A stretch of DNA of 64,000 bases from Comamonas aquatica NBRC 14918 (GCF_000739875.1 NZ_BBJR01000044.1:1-64000), one strand, 5' to 3'. Shown: positions 17,660 to 27,144, counted from the first letter of the stretch. Notes: generated from the sequence alone by a model not told the origin. Made by a program: numbers and translations.

Positions 17660-18637
17660 CTAGCGCGCCATCGCCCGGGCGCGAATTTCTGGCAGGGATG
17701 CCGGTGCCGGGTGCAGCTGGTGCGCCGGCCCGGCCTTGACGATGGGGCTGGGGATGTCGTGGCCCAGCAAGCCCGGCAGCCCGGCAGCGATCTGCGTCAG
17801 TGCCGCCAGGTCCACCCCGGTGTCATAACCCATCAGTTGCAGGGCGTGCACCAGCTCCTCGGTGCAGGCGTTGCCACTGGCGCCAGGGGCGTAGGGGCAG
17901 CCGCCCAGGCCACCGACCGAGGCATCAAAGCGGTCGGCCCCGGCGTCGATGGCGGCCAGCACATTGGCCAGTGCCATGCCCCGCGTGTCGTGGAAATGCA
18001 GGGTCAGCGTGGTGGCCGGCCAGCGCGCCTTGAAGGCCTGGACCATGGCATGCACCTGGCGCGGATGGGCCATGCCCGTGGTGTCGCACAAGGTGATGCC
18101 CTGCACGCCAGCCGCCACAAAGCGCTGCCCCCAGGCGAACACCTCGTCCACCGGCACATCGCCCTCCATCGGGCAGCCAAAGCTGCACGACAGCGACACA
18201 TTGACAGCCACCCCCGCCTGCTGGGCGGTGGCGATCACGGCCTGCAGCCCGGCCCAGGACTGCTCGCGCAGCATGCGCAGATTGCACAGGTTGTGGGTTT
18301 CGCTGGCCGACATGACCAGGTTCAGTTCGTCGGCGCCGGCAGCGATCGCGCGCTCTGCGCCCTTGACGTTTGGCACCAGGCAGGTCAGCACAGTGCCCGG
18401 ACGGCGCGTGGTGCGGGCCAGCACCTCCTGTGCATCGGCCAGCGCCGGGATCGCCTGGGGCGAGACAAAGGCGGTCACCTCCACCTTGGCCATGCCGGTG
18501 GCCACCAGCGCATTGACCAGGGTGATCTTGTGCGCCGTGGGCACGAACACCGACTCCATCTGCAGGCCATCGCGCGGCCCGACCTCCTGGATGAACAGGC
18601 GCCGCCCGGCCCCTTGCCACACGCCGGGGCCGCTCAT
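17660..18637 (-). CDS. HMG-CoA lyase family protein
   Basis: The 325-residue DRE-TIM metallolyase has VGPRDGLQ (substrate and metal contacts), the metal histidines in LHFHDTRGMALANV, and the flexible catalytic-cysteine loop GGLGGCPYAPGASGN. The family cleaves 3-hydroxy-3-methylglutaryl-CoA to acetoacetate and acetyl-CoA, or related 3-hydroxyacyl-CoAs in degradative pathways. The gene overlaps the end of the CaiB gene by 4 bases (ATGA), so translation is coupled. The pairing suggests that a free hydroxy-dicarboxylic acid is activated by the CoA-transferase and then split here. Confidence 0.88.
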   Translation of the reverse strand: MSGPGVWQGAGRRLFIQEVGPRDGLQMESVFVPTAHKITLVNALVATGMAKVEVTAFVSPQAIPALADAQEVLARTTRRPGTVLTCLVPNVKGAERAIAAGADELNLVMSASETHNLCNLRMLREQSWAGLQAVIATAQQAGVAVNVSLSCSFGCPMEGDVPVDEVFAWGQRFVAAGVQGITLCDTTGMAHPRQVHAMVQAFKARWPATTLTLHFHDTRGMALANVLAAIDAGADRFDASVGGLGGCPYAPGASGNACTEELVHALQLMGYDTGVDLAALTQIAAGLPGLLGHDIPSPIVKAGPAHQLHPAPASLPEIRARAMAR

Positions 18638-19857
18638 TGGATCACCCCCTGGCTGCGCAACTGCGCAATCTGTGCGGCGTTCAAGCCCATGCCGGCCAGC
18701 ACGGCATCCGTGTCATCACCCAGGTGCGGCGCACTGCTGCGCACCGTGCCCGGGGTGGCCGACAGCTTGGGCACGACACCCGGCACCTCCACGGTGTAGC
18801 CGTCGCGCGTGGCTTGCTGCAGGATCATGTCGCGCGCCCGGTAGTGCGGGTCTTCGCAGATGTCCTTGGCGGTGTACACCCGGCCGGCCGGCACACGGGC
18901 CTGGGCCAGGACGTCCAGCACCTCGCTGATACTGCGGCAGCGGGTCCAGTCGCCAATGGCGGCATCGATCTCCTGCACCCGTGCCACCCGGCCTGCGTTG
19001 TTGGCCAGGTCGGGGGCTTGGCCCAGGTCCTCGCGGCCAATCGCCTGCATCAGGCGCTTGAAGATGCTGTCGCCGTTGCCGGCCACCAGCACCCAGCCGT
19101 CGGCGCAGGGGTAGGCGTTCGAGGGGGCAATCCCCGGCAGGGCGCTGCCGGCGGACTCGCGCACGGCACCGAAAGCGCTGTACTCAGGCACCAGGCTTTC
19201 CATGACGTTGAACACCGCCTCGTGCAGGGCCACGTCGATCACCTGGCCCTGACCGCCGTTGACCTTGCGGTGGTACAGCGCCGTCAGCACGCCGATCGTG
19301 CCGTGCAGCGCGGCCAGCGTATCGCCGATGGACACGCCGACACGCACCGGCACCCGCCCGGGCTCGCCGGTCAGGTGGCGCAGGCCACCCATGGCCTCGC
19401 CCACCACGCCAAAGCCCGGCAGGTCACGGTAGGGCCCGGTCTGGCCATAGCCGGAAATGCGCAGGATCACCAGCCCGGGGTTGATGGCATGCAGCGCCTC
19501 GGGCGACATGCCCCAGCCCTCGAGCGTGCCGGGGCGGAAGTTCTCGATCAGCACGTCGGCTTCGCGCAGCAGCTGGCGCGCCAGGTCCTGGCCCTGCGGC
19601 TGGCGCAGGTCCAGCGCCACCGACTTCTTGTTGCGCGACTGCACCTGCCACCACACGGAGGTGCCGTCCTTGATCATGCGCCAGTTGCGCAAGGGATCGC
19701 CCGCGCCGGGCGCCTCGATCTTGATGACCTCGGCGCCGAATTCGCCCAAGGTCTTGCCGGCAAACGGGCCGGCAATCAGTTGTCCCATTTCCACCACGCG
19801 CACCCCGGCCAGGGCGCCTGGCTGGAGGGTGGTGGGGGCCATCGTGCTGTCTTGCAT
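18634..19857 (-). CDS. CaiB/BaiF family (class III) CoA-transferase
   Basis: The 407-residue protein begins with LAGVRVVEMGQLIAGPFAGK and has the class III CoA-transferase core IENFRPGTLEGWGM, GYGQTGPYRDLPGFG and a C-terminal VPAGRVYTAKDICEDPHY. Family members move CoA between carboxylic acids by way of an aspartyl-CoA intermediate. The start at 19857 is chosen because ACGGAG precedes it; a longer frame reaches 19971 but overlaps the promoter region. It is the first gene of a three-gene unit with the lyase and Bug genes, divergent from the LysR gene. Confidence 0.88.
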   Translation of the reverse strand: MQDSTMAPTTLQPGALAGVRVVEMGQLIAGPFAGKTLGEFGAEVIKIEAPGAGDPLRNWRMIKDGTSVWWQVQSRNKKSVALDLRQPQGQDLARQLLREADVLIENFRPGTLEGWGMSPEALHAINPGLVILRISGYGQTGPYRDLPGFGVVGEAMGGLRHLTGEPGRVPVRVGVSIGDTLAALHGTIGVLTALYHRKVNGGQGQVIDVALHEAVFNVMESLVPEYSAFGAVRESAGSALPGIAPSNAYPCADGWVLVAGNGDSIFKRLMQAIGREDLGQAPDLANNAGRVARVQEIDAAIGDWTRCRSISEVLDVLAQARVPAGRVYTAKDICEDPHYRARDMILQQATRDGYTVEVPGVVPKLSATPGTVRSSAPHLGDDTDAVLAGMGLNAAQIAQLRSQGVIQ

Positions 19858-20058
19858 CTGCTTTCTCCGTGCTGGCAGCCCTGCACCGTGTGCGGGCTGC
19901 CGTCGCATGATGCAAAAGTCCAGGCCCGGTGCAAAACGCTGATTGGCGAAACTGCCATCGCATTTCAGCAAAGCAACACTTCATACTGGTAATTACCCTT
20001 AATAAAAATCACCACATCGGCCATCGGCAATGCCCATACAGCAAAGCAAAATGTAGGA

Positions 20059-20979
20059 ATGCGCCTAGACCCCACCTCCCTGCGTCTGTTTGTGGCCGTG
20101 ATGGAAGAGCAGGCCATCGCCCGGGCCGCCGTACGCGAGCACATCGCCACCTCGGCCGCCAGCCGCCGCCTGGCCGAACTGGAAAACCAGCTCAAGGTGC
20201 GCCTGTTCGAGCGCAGCAACCGCGGCATCGCCCCCACCCCGGCGGCCTACACCCTGCTGGACCTGGCGCGCAGCGTGCTGGGCGAGATGGACGGCATCGC
20301 CCGCCAGATGCGCGAGTACGGCAGCGGCATGCGCGGCCACGTGCGCATGGTGGCCAACATCTCTGCCATCACGCAGTTCCTGCCGGCCCAGCTCAAGGGC
20401 TTTCTGGCCCAGCACCCCGAGGTGCAGGTCCACCTGCAGGAAAAGATCTCCACCGACATCGCCCTGGCCGTGGCCCAGAACACGGCGGACTTCGGCATCC
20501 TCAACGCCGGGCGCTATGGCGGCGAGCTGACCTACATGCCCTACCGCCGGGACGAGCTGATCCTGATCGCCCCCCAGGGCCACCCGCTGACGGCCCAGAC
20601 CCGCGTGCGCATGCGCGAAGCGCTGGCCTACGACTTTGTGGGCGCCCACACCGGCAGCGCCATCAACGGCGTGCTGACCCGCAGCGCGGCGCAGCTGGAC
20701 CTGCCGCTCAAGCTGCGCATCCAGGTGACCAGCTACGACGCGCTGTGCCTGATGGTCGCCGCCGGCCTGGGCGTGGGCGTGCTGCCGCGCCAGAGCGCAG
20801 CGCTCTACCAGGGTAGCCTGCCGATCCAAGCCCTGCGCCTGGACGAGCCCTGGGCCCAGCGCGAACTGGTGCTGTGCCTGCGCCATTACGCCTCGCTGCC
20901 GCCGGTGGCGCGGGCCCTGGTGGACCACCTGGTCGCACCGGCTTCGGGTGCCCCGGAGGGACCCGGCCTTATTCCCTGA
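20059..20979 (+). CDS. LysR-family transcriptional regulator
   Basis: The 306-residue regulator has an N-terminal winged helix-turn-helix (LRLFVAVMEEQAIARAAV, then TSAASRRLAELENQLKVRLFER) and a LysR effector-binding domain (about residues 90-290). It is divergent from the CoA-transferase gene across a 201-base spacer, the usual place for LysR control of the neighbouring operon; the inducer would be the pathway's acid. The spacer is AT-richer than its surroundings. TAGGA sits directly on the ATG, too close to be a normal ribosome site. Confidence 0.88.
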   Translation: MRLDPTSLRLFVAVMEEQAIARAAVREHIATSAASRRLAELENQLKVRLFERSNRGIAPTPAAYTLLDLARSVLGEMDGIARQMREYGSGMRGHVRMVANISAITQFLPAQLKGFLAQHPEVQVHLQEKISTDIALAVAQNTADFGILNAGRYGGELTYMPYRRDELILIAPQGHPLTAQTRVRMREALAYDFVGAHTGSAINGVLTRSAAQLDLPLKLRIQVTSYDALCLMVAAGLGVGVLPRQSAALYQGSLPIQALRLDEPWAQRELVLCLRHYASLPPVARALVDHLVAPASGAPEGPGLIP

Positions 20980-21085
20980 CGGCATAAGTTTGAAAGCGAT
21001 GGTTCGTTCAAGCAACCTGTCGCTGCCACGACAATAGGGCCCTTCGTCACTTCCGTGGGTGCCTGCTGCTCCAGGCACACATGCC

Positions 21086-22033
21086 ATGACCTCTTCCAAG
21101 CTGATTGCCTTCTCCCTGTGCCTGGGTGCCAGCGGCTGGGCGCTGGCCGCTGAGCCACTGCTCACCCCCCAAGCCCTGTCGCCCCTGCTGCAACAACCCG
21201 GCGTGCGCGTGATCGACATCCGCGATCCCAAAGCCTTTGCCGCCCAGCACATTCCCGGCGCCGTGAACGCGCCCTACGGCCAGTGGCGCGGCCCGGCCAC
21301 CAACCCGGGCGAGCTGCCCGACCACGACAAGCTGGTCGCCCTGGTACAAAAACTGGGACTGACCGCCGCCACCCATGCCGTGGTGGTCTCCACCGGCAAG
21401 GACGCCACCGACTTCGGCGCCATGGCCCGCGTGTACTGGACGCTCAAGTCCCTGGGGCTGACCGAGCTGTCCATCGTCAACGGCGGCATGCAGGCTTGGC
21501 AGCAGGCCCAGCTGCCGCTGTCGACCACCCCGGTGCAGGTGGCGCCCAGCACCTACGCCCCCACGTTCGATGCCACTTGGCTGTCGACGCGCGAGGACGT
21601 GCAGCAAAGCCTCAAGCTGAGCAATGCCGTGCTGGTCGATTCGCGCCCCGACGCCTTCTACCAGGGCAAGACCCAGGCGCCCGCCGCCAAGCTGGCCGGC
21701 ACCCTGCCCGGCGCCGTGCAGTTGGACTTCAACCAATGGTTCGAGCCCAAGACCGCGCTGTTCGTCGACAAGGCCAAGGCCCAGGCGATTGCCGCGCAGA
21801 TCCAGGTGCCCAGCGGCCAGGGGGCCGTGGCCTTTTGCAACACCGGCCACTGGGCCGCGACCGACTGGTTCGGCATGAGCGAAGTGGCCGGCATGCCGCA
21901 CGTCAAGCTGTACGCCGGCTCCATGGTCGACTGGACCCAGCAGCCCGATTACCCGGCCCTGCAGAACGCCCCCGGCCGCGGCGAGCAGCTGATGCGCGCC
22001 ACCCAGCAGTGGTGGCAGCGCAAGTTCAACTGA
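21086..22033 (+). CDS. Periplasmic tandem-rhodanese thiosulfate sulfurtransferase
   Basis: The 315-residue protein has a signal peptide (MTSSKLIAFS..., cleavage near ALA-AEP) and two rhodanese domains. The first (VIDIRDPKAFAAQHIPGAV) has Ser-Thr-Gly in its active-site loop (VVSTGKDATD) and no cysteine, so it is structural. The second (VLVDSRPDAFYQ) keeps Cys251 in VAFCNTGHWAATDWF. Such proteins move sulfane sulfur from thiosulfate in the periplasm. The next genes on the strand encode a YeeE/YedE transporter and a tiny membrane protein, which suggests a thiosulfate-use module. Confidence 0.87.
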   Translation: MTSSKLIAFSLCLGASGWALAAEPLLTPQALSPLLQQPGVRVIDIRDPKAFAAQHIPGAVNAPYGQWRGPATNPGELPDHDKLVALVQKLGLTAATHAVVVSTGKDATDFGAMARVYWTLKSLGLTELSIVNGGMQAWQQAQLPLSTTPVQVAPSTYAPTFDATWLSTREDVQQSLKLSNAVLVDSRPDAFYQGKTQAPAAKLAGTLPGAVQLDFNQWFEPKTALFVDKAKAQAIAAQIQVPSGQGAVAFCNTGHWAATDWFGMSEVAGMPHVKLYAGSMVDWTQQPDYPALQNAPGRGEQLMRATQQWWQRKFN

Positions 22034-22045
22034 TCCCACACTACA

Positions 22046-22142
22046 TAAAAAGAGAGCAGTTGGCGCTGGCTCCACAAGCACTTCCGACATCAACCAGCGG
22101 AAAGTGCAAGCGCAGCGCACGCTGAGCGCTCCTGTTTTTTTC
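22046..22142. repeat. Dispersed palindromic repeat, copy B
   Basis: The left arm AAAAAGAGAGCAGTTGGCGCT and right arm AGCGCTCCTGTTTTTTT flank an inner stem GCACTTCCG / CGGAAAGTGC. It fills the spacer between the rhodanese and transporter genes, which read in the same direction, and ends 18 bases before the transporter ATG. It may reduce read-through. Confidence 0.7.
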
Positions 22143-22160
22143 AAGAGAGGCTGTCTTCGA

Positions 22161-23258
22161 ATGAAGCGATTACCCTTGGCCATCCTGATGGCCGTGTTCT
22201 TTGGCTGGCTGCTGTGGTCGGTGTCCGTGCGCCAGGCCGCACTGTTTGCCGTCGGCATCGGCCTGGGCGCCGTGCTGGCTGGCAAGCGCTTTGGCTTCAC
22301 CACCGGCTGGCGCCTGCTGGTCGAGGACAAGGACCCGTCCGGCGTCTTCGGCCAGTTGCTGCTGCTGGCCCTGGCCGCCATCCTGGCCATGCCCCTGCTG
22401 GGCCACTTCCCCGAGCTGACCGCCGCCCTGGGCCCACCCAGCGTCAGCCTGATCGTCGGCGCCTTCGTCTTCGGCCTGTGCATGCAGATTGCCGACGGCT
22501 GCGGCAGCGGCACGCTGTACAAGGCCGGCCTGGGCATCCCCATGAACGCCGCCATCCTGCCCGTGTTTGCCATCGGCAGCTTCCTGGGCAGCATGCACCT
22601 GGGCTGGTGGCTGGACCTGGGCCGCGCCCAGCCCGTGGGCCTGGTGAGCGCCTGGGGCTGGCCCACCGCCCTGCTGGCCACCCTGGCCGGTCTGGCCGCC
22701 GTGGCCGCCGGCGTGAGCGCGTACTGCAAGCGCGCCAACCACCGCGCCGGGCGTGCACCCAAGCCCCTGTTCGTGCGCAAATGGGTGGTCGGCGCCGTGC
22801 TGCTGGCCGTGCTGGCCACGCTGAACCTGGTCATCGCCGGCCAGCCCTGGGGGGTGGTCTACGGCTTTGGCCTGTGGGCCGCCAAGGTCGCCAACGCCAC
22901 CGGCGCGGTCGACGTGGGCAGCAGCTGGTTCTGGAGCCAGCCCGGCAACGCCCTGCGCCTGCAGGAGACGGTGCTGCTGGACGTGACCAGCATCACCAAC
23001 ATCGGCATCCTGGCCGGTGCCCTGTGGATCAGCGCCAGCACACCGGCCAGCGCCAAGCCGTTGACGGGCACGCAATGGGCCGTGGCCCTGGTCGCTGGCC
23101 TGGTGCTGGGCTACAGCTCGCGCCTGGCCTTTGGCTGCAATGTGGGGGCCATGTTCTCGGGCATCTCCACGGGCTCCATCCACGGCTGGATCTGGGTGCC
23201 GCTGGCGTTTGCCGGCACCATCTTCGGCCTGCGCATCCGCCGCCATTTCGGCTTCTGA
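22161..23258 (+). CDS. YeeE/YedE-family sulfur-compound transporter (TsuA-like)
   Basis: The 365-residue inner-membrane protein has about nine to ten helices and two cysteine motifs, ADGCGSGTLYK (Cys114) and FGCNVGAMFSG (Cys326), that mark YeeE/YedE (DUF395) proteins. In characterised members such cysteines pass thiosulfate across the membrane. The neighbouring periplasmic rhodanese supports sulfur traffic. The ATG at 22161 lies 11 bases after AGAGAGG, directly behind the repeat. The 55-residue gene follows after 17 bases. Confidence 0.85.
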   Translation: MKRLPLAILMAVFFGWLLWSVSVRQAALFAVGIGLGAVLAGKRFGFTTGWRLLVEDKDPSGVFGQLLLLALAAILAMPLLGHFPELTAALGPPSVSLIVGAFVFGLCMQIADGCGSGTLYKAGLGIPMNAAILPVFAIGSFLGSMHLGWWLDLGRAQPVGLVSAWGWPTALLATLAGLAAVAAGVSAYCKRANHRAGRAPKPLFVRKWVVGAVLLAVLATLNLVIAGQPWGVVYGFGLWAAKVANATGAVDVGSSWFWSQPGNALRLQETVLLDVTSITNIGILAGALWISASTPASAKPLTGTQWAVALVAGLVLGYSSRLAFGCNVGAMFSGISTGSIHGWIWVPLAFAGTIFGLRIRRHFGF

Positions 23259-23275
23259 CCCCGGAGGACAAGACC

Positions 23276-23443
23276 ATGAGCCAATCGACCGTGCTGCGCA
23301 CTGCGTTCTGGGTGATCCTGGTGGCCTTTCTGGCCTGGGACTACACCCACTCCCAACCCGTGGACCTGCGCTTCGAAGCCCCGCTGATCGCGGCCGGCTC
23401 CGGCGTTGCCGTGCAAGGCGGCCACTGCTCCATGCCGGATTGA
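23276..23443 (+). CDS. Small membrane protein downstream of the YeeE-type transporter
   Basis: The 55-residue reading frame starts at an ATG behind a strong CCGGAGGACAAGACC. It has one membrane helix (VLRTAFWVILVAFLAWDY) and a short tail with one cysteine (GGHCSMPD). It is close to the transporter gene and ends just before an intrinsic terminator, so it is the last gene of the unit. I do not know a family name. The tail cysteine could take part in sulfur transfer, which is speculation. Confidence 0.65.
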   Translation: MSQSTVLRTAFWVILVAFLAWDYTHSQPVDLRFEAPLIAAGSGVAVQGGHCSMPD

Positions 23444-23467
23444 ACGCCGCACGCCCACCCTGCCCAA

Positions 23468-23490
23468 GGCCGCTGCATGCGGCCTTTTTT
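23468..23490 (+). terminator. Terminator of the sulfur-transport unit
   Basis: The stem GGCCGC / GCGGCC with a 5-base loop is followed by six to seven T. It lies 24 bases beyond the small gene's stop. Confidence 0.8.
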
Positions 23491-23897
23491 CATGCCGCAA
23501 TAGCACAACAGACCGGGGCCGTCGATGCCGGCACCACAGGGTGCCACCTGGTGGGCACCTCCGACTCCGGCCAGTAAGACCTTGTATACAGCAGGGTCTT
23601 AACCGTATTTCAACCATGCCGCCACACCATCGCCAATTTCGATTTCACACCCCGCGCAAAAGAAGACGGAAATGCCCAGCCCGTGCGCGCCAGCGGATAC
23701 AAGCGAAAAGTTACAAATAGGAGCACCCCGGGCGCGACAGCGCGTGCGTTGCGTCATGTGAGCGTCTCCTCATCCATTAACAATCTGCCACAATTTGTCA
23801 CACAGAACCCGCAGGGCACAGTCTTTGCATCAGGTTCCATGGTGCACATCAAGGAATGTGCAGTTTCTGGAAGACCTTGGTTAGGAACACGTAAGCA
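23491..23897. other. Intergenic region before the second chemotaxis receptor
   Basis: No gene is supported here. An inverted repeat TAAGACC / GGTCTTA lies at about 23575-23601. The 23700-23890 part is AT-richer and probably carries the receptor promoter, but I could not settle on -35/-10 or sigma-28 boxes. Confidence 0.4.
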
Positions 23898-25553
23898 ATG
23901 AGAAATATGAGTATTCGGGGCAAGCTGTGGTCCCTCGTCGCGGGCCTTTTGCTGTTGACAGCGGCCATGACCGGCATGCTGGGCTATCAGCTCTTCAAGA
24001 GCAATCAACACCTGTCCAGCATCTACAGCAACGAGGTTGTGCCGATGAAGGAGCTCAAGCAGATCTCGGACGGCTATGGCATCAAGCTGGTGGAAATCAC
24101 CAACAAGGTCTACAACCAGCAGATCCTGGCCGATTCGGGCAAGGAACAGCTGACCGAGGTGAAGAAGAACGCCGAGGCGGCCTGGCAGGCCTACCTGTCC
24201 ACGGTGCTCACCCCCGAGGAAAAGGAACTGTCCGACCGCGTGGGCGTGCTGCTGGACGCCATCACCCCGCGCATTGACGACGTGCTGCGCCTGTTCGAGC
24301 GCCAGGACCACGACTCGCTGGGCTCCTTCATCGAATACCGCCTGTTCCCCAGCGTGAGCCCCCTGGCCGCGGCCTTGCAGCAGCTGTCGGCGATGCAGGA
24401 AGCGCAGGCCCAGAGCGCCTACAACGAGGCCCAGTCCAGCCTGCGCCAGGCCGTGATTGCCGCCGGCGTGACGGCCGCCATCGTGCTGGTGCTGGCCCTG
24501 GCCGGCGCCACCCTGCTGATCCGCACCATCACCCGCAGCCTGGACCGTGCCGTGCAAGTGGCCGAGACTGTGGCCCAGGGCGATCTGAGCTCCAGCATCC
24601 AGGTCACGTCCAAGGACGAGCTGGGCCGCCTGATGCTGGCCCTGCAGACCATGAACGGCAACCTGATCGGCATCGTGAACCGCATCCGCGAAAGCAGCGA
24701 ATCGATTGCCACCGGCGCCAACCAGATCTCCACCGGCAACAACGACCTGTCGCAGCGCACCGAAGAGCAGGCCAGCAACCTGCAGCAGACTGCCGCCAGT
24801 ATGGAAGAGCTGACCTCCACCGTGCGCCACAACACCGACAACGCCCAGCAGGCCACCCAGCTGGCGCGCGGTGCCGCACAAAGCGCCAACGCAGGCGGCC
24901 AGGCCATGGAACAGGTCACCCAGACCATGGAAACCATCGCGGCCAGCTCGCGCAAGATTGCCGACATCATCGGCGTGATCGACGGCATCGCCTTCCAGAC
25001 CAACATCCTGGCGCTGAACGCGGCGGTGGAAGCCGCGCGTGCCGGCGAGCAAGGCCGTGGCTTTGCCGTGGTGGCCGGTGAGGTGCGTTCCCTGGCCGGC
25101 CGCAGCGCCGAAGCCGCCAAGGAAATCAAGCAACTGATCCAGCAAAGCGTGAACCAGGTCAACGAAGGCACGCGCCTGGTGGACACTACGGGCCAGACCA
25201 TCAACGAGGTCGTTCGCCAGGTGCAGAGCGTGGCCACGCTGATCCAGGAAATCAGCAACGCCAGCAACGAGCAAAGCCAGGGCACCAGCCAGGTCAGCGA
25301 TGCGATTGCCCAGCTGGACCAGGTGACCCAGCAGAACGCTGCCCTGGTCGAGGAAAGCGCCGCCGCCGCCAGCAGCCTGAACATGCAGGCGGCCGAGCTG
25401 AACCAGCTGGTGGCCGTCTTCAAGACCGGCACCGGCACCTCGGCGCGCTTCGCGGCGGTGGCGCCCAAGCTGGCGCCCACCAGCCAGGCTGCACCAGCCC
25501 GTCAGCTGGCCGCCGAATCGCAGCCCCAGAACGAGCCTGCGCTGCTGAACTGA
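23898..25553 (+). CDS. Methyl-accepting chemotaxis protein
   Basis: The 551-residue chemoreceptor has a membrane helix at about 8-30, a helical periplasmic domain with four-helix-bundle character, a second helix ([22 protein letters not shown]), a HAMP region and the signalling hairpin with tip [19 protein letters not shown]. The tail is Ala/Pro-rich with no CheR-binding pentapeptide. It differs from the receptor at 7311 in the sensor domain but shares most of the signalling domain. The ATG follows GTAAGCA. No other chemotaxis genes are near. Confidence 0.92.
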   Translation: MRNMSIRGKLWSLVAGLLLLTAAMTGMLGYQLFKSNQHLSSIYSNEVVPMKELKQISDGYGIKLVEITNKVYNQQILADSGKEQLTEVKKNAEAAWQAYLSTVLTPEEKELSDRVGVLLDAITPRIDDVLRLFERQDHDSLGSFIEYRLFPSVSPLAAALQQLSAMQEAQAQSAYNEAQSSLRQAVIAAGVTAAIVLVLALAGATLLIRTITRSLDRAVQVAETVAQGDLSSSIQVTSKDELGRLMLALQTMNGNLIGIVNRIRESSESIATGANQISTGNNDLSQRTEEQASNLQQTAASMEELTSTVRHNTDNAQQATQLARGAAQSANAGGQAMEQVTQTMETIAASSRKIADIIGVIDGIAFQTNILALNAAVEAARAGEQGRGFAVVAGEVRSLAGRSAEAAKEIKQLIQQSVNQVNEGTRLVDTTGQTINEVVRQVQSVATLIQEISNASNEQSQGTSQVSDAIAQLDQVTQQNAALVEESAAAASSLNMQAAELNQLVAVFKTGTGTSARFAAVAPKLAPTSQAAPARQLAAESQPQNEPALLN

Positions 25554-25856
25554 GCCCCCACCCCTCCCGCACAACCGCCCGGCTGTGCGGCCCCCCTCCC
25601 CGCCCGCCGCACCCTGCCGTGTTGCGCAGGCACCGCGCCCACCAGGCCACAGCGTGCGCGCAGCTTCAGCACCCAAAGTGCCGATGACGCTGGTGCAGCA
25701 AGCGCTGACAGCTCTCAATTTCAAAGCACATCCGGCCGCTGCTGCGCACGCACCGCTGGCGGCATAAGCACATCACGGATGCGTAGTTGGCGCCGCCAGG
25801 GTTCTTCTCCACAATCGTTGCACCTTCTACAACGATTGAACCCGGAGACCCTTGTC
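25554..25856. other. Spacer between the chemotaxis receptor and metY
   Basis: No gene is supported. A GC-rich stem CCGCACA / TGTGCGG (25567-25590) without a T-run follows the receptor. A fragment like repeat copy E (CAGCAAGCGCTGACAGCTCTC) lies at about 25697-25735. The inverted repeat at 25812 precedes metY. Confidence 0.45.
25812..25838. promoter_or_regulatory. Perfect 9-bp inverted repeat upstream of metY
   Basis: CAATCGTTG and CAACGATTG are separated by 9 bases and end 18 bases before the metY ATG. It could be a regulator site or a hairpin in the mRNA leader. It has no T-run, so it is not a terminator. Confidence 0.5.
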
Positions 25857-27134
25857 ATGCGCATTGAAACCCTGGCCGTCCATGCCGGCTACAGCCCCGA
25901 CCCCACCACCAAGGCCGTGGCCGTCCCCATCTACCAGACGGTGGCTTATGCCTTCGACAGCGCGCAGCATGGCGCCGACCTGTTCGATCTGAAGGTGCCG
26001 GGCAACATCTACACCCGCATCATGAACCCCACCACCGACGTGCTGGAAAAGCGCGTCGCGGCGCTGGAAGGCGGCATTGCCGCGCTGGCCGTGGCCTCGG
26101 GCATGGCCGCCATCACCGCCGCCATCCAGACCCTGGCCGAAGCGGGCGACAATATCGTCAGCGCCAGCACGCTCTACGGCGGTACCTACAACCTGTTTGC
26201 CCACACCTTCCCGCAGCAAGGCATCGAGGTGCGCTTTGCCGATCCGCGCGACCCAGCCAGCTTCGGCGCGCTGATCGACGCCAAGACCAAGGCGGTGTTC
26301 ATTGAGTCCATCGGCAACCCGCTGGGCAATGTCACCGACATCCGCGCGCTGGCCGATGTGGCCCATGCGCATGGCGTGCCGCTGATCGTGGACAACACCG
26401 TGCCCAGCCCCTACCTGCTGCGCCCGTTTGAATTTGGTGCCGACATCGTCGTGCACTCGCTGACCAAGTACCTGGGCGGCCACGGGACCAGCGTGGGCGG
26501 CGCCATCGTGGACAGCGGTAAGTTCCCCTGGGCCGAGCACAAGGCCCGCTTCAAGCGCCTGAACGAGCCCGACGTCAGCTACCACGGTGTGGTCTACACC
26601 GAAGCCCTGGGCCCTGCGGCCTTCATCGGCCGCGCGCGCGTGGTGCCGCTGCGCAACATGGGCGCGGCCATCTCGCCGCAAAACGCTTTCCAGATCCTGC
26701 AAGGCATTGAAACCCTGGCCCTGCGCATGGACCGCATCTGCGAGAACACGCAAAAGATTGCCGAAACCCTGCAAAACCACCCCAAGGTGGAATGGGTGCG
26801 CTATGCCGGCCTCAAGGACCACCCGGACCACGCCATCGTGCAAAAGCAGTCGGGCGGCCGCGCCTCGGGCATCCTGTCGTTCAGCCTCAAGGGCACAGAA
26901 GGCCGCGCGGCCGGTACGCGCTTCCTCGATGCCCTGCAGCTGTTCACGCGCCTGGTGAACATTGGCGATGCCAAGTCGCTGGCCACGCACCCGGCTTCCA
27001 CCACGCACCGCCAGTTGGACGCGGCCGAACTGGCCAAGGCCGGTGTGACCGAAGGCATGGTGCGCCTGTCCGTGGGCATCGAGCACATCGACGACCTGCT
27101 GGCCGACCTGGACCAGGCCCTGGCCCAGGTCTGA
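25857..27134 (+). CDS. metY: O-acetylhomoserine sulfhydrylase
   Basis: The 425-residue PLP enzyme of the Cys/Met metabolism family has the N-terminal ETLAVHAGYSPDPTTKAVAVP and YTRIMNPTTDVLEKRVAALEGG. The lysine block VVHSLTKYLGGHGTSVGG binds PLP, and THPASTTHRQLD lies near the C-terminus. It makes homocysteine from O-acetylhomoserine and sulfide. CCGGAG lies 10 bases before the ATG at 25857. The long homology and usual family length fix the start. It is convergent with a decayed LysR gene. Its place after the sulfur-transport genes fits sulfur assimilation. Confidence 0.93.
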   Translation: MRIETLAVHAGYSPDPTTKAVAVPIYQTVAYAFDSAQHGADLFDLKVPGNIYTRIMNPTTDVLEKRVAALEGGIAALAVASGMAAITAAIQTLAEAGDNIVSASTLYGGTYNLFAHTFPQQGIEVRFADPRDPASFGALIDAKTKAVFIESIGNPLGNVTDIRALADVAHAHGVPLIVDNTVPSPYLLRPFEFGADIVVHSLTKYLGGHGTSVGGAIVDSGKFPWAEHKARFKRLNEPDVSYHGVVYTEALGPAAFIGRARVVPLRNMGAAISPQNAFQILQGIETLALRMDRICENTQKIAETLQNHPKVEWVRYAGLKDHPDHAIVQKQSGGRASGILSFSLKGTEGRAAGTRFLDALQLFTRLVNIGDAKSLATHPASTTHRQLDAAELAKAGVTEGMVRLSVGIEHIDDLLADLDQALAQV

Positions 27135-27144
27135 GGACTGGGGT

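Noticed and set aside
24419-25480. A 353-codon minus-strand frame opposite the second chemotaxis receptor
   Set aside because: It is the reverse reading of the highly repetitive receptor signalling domain; a similar frame opposes the first receptor.
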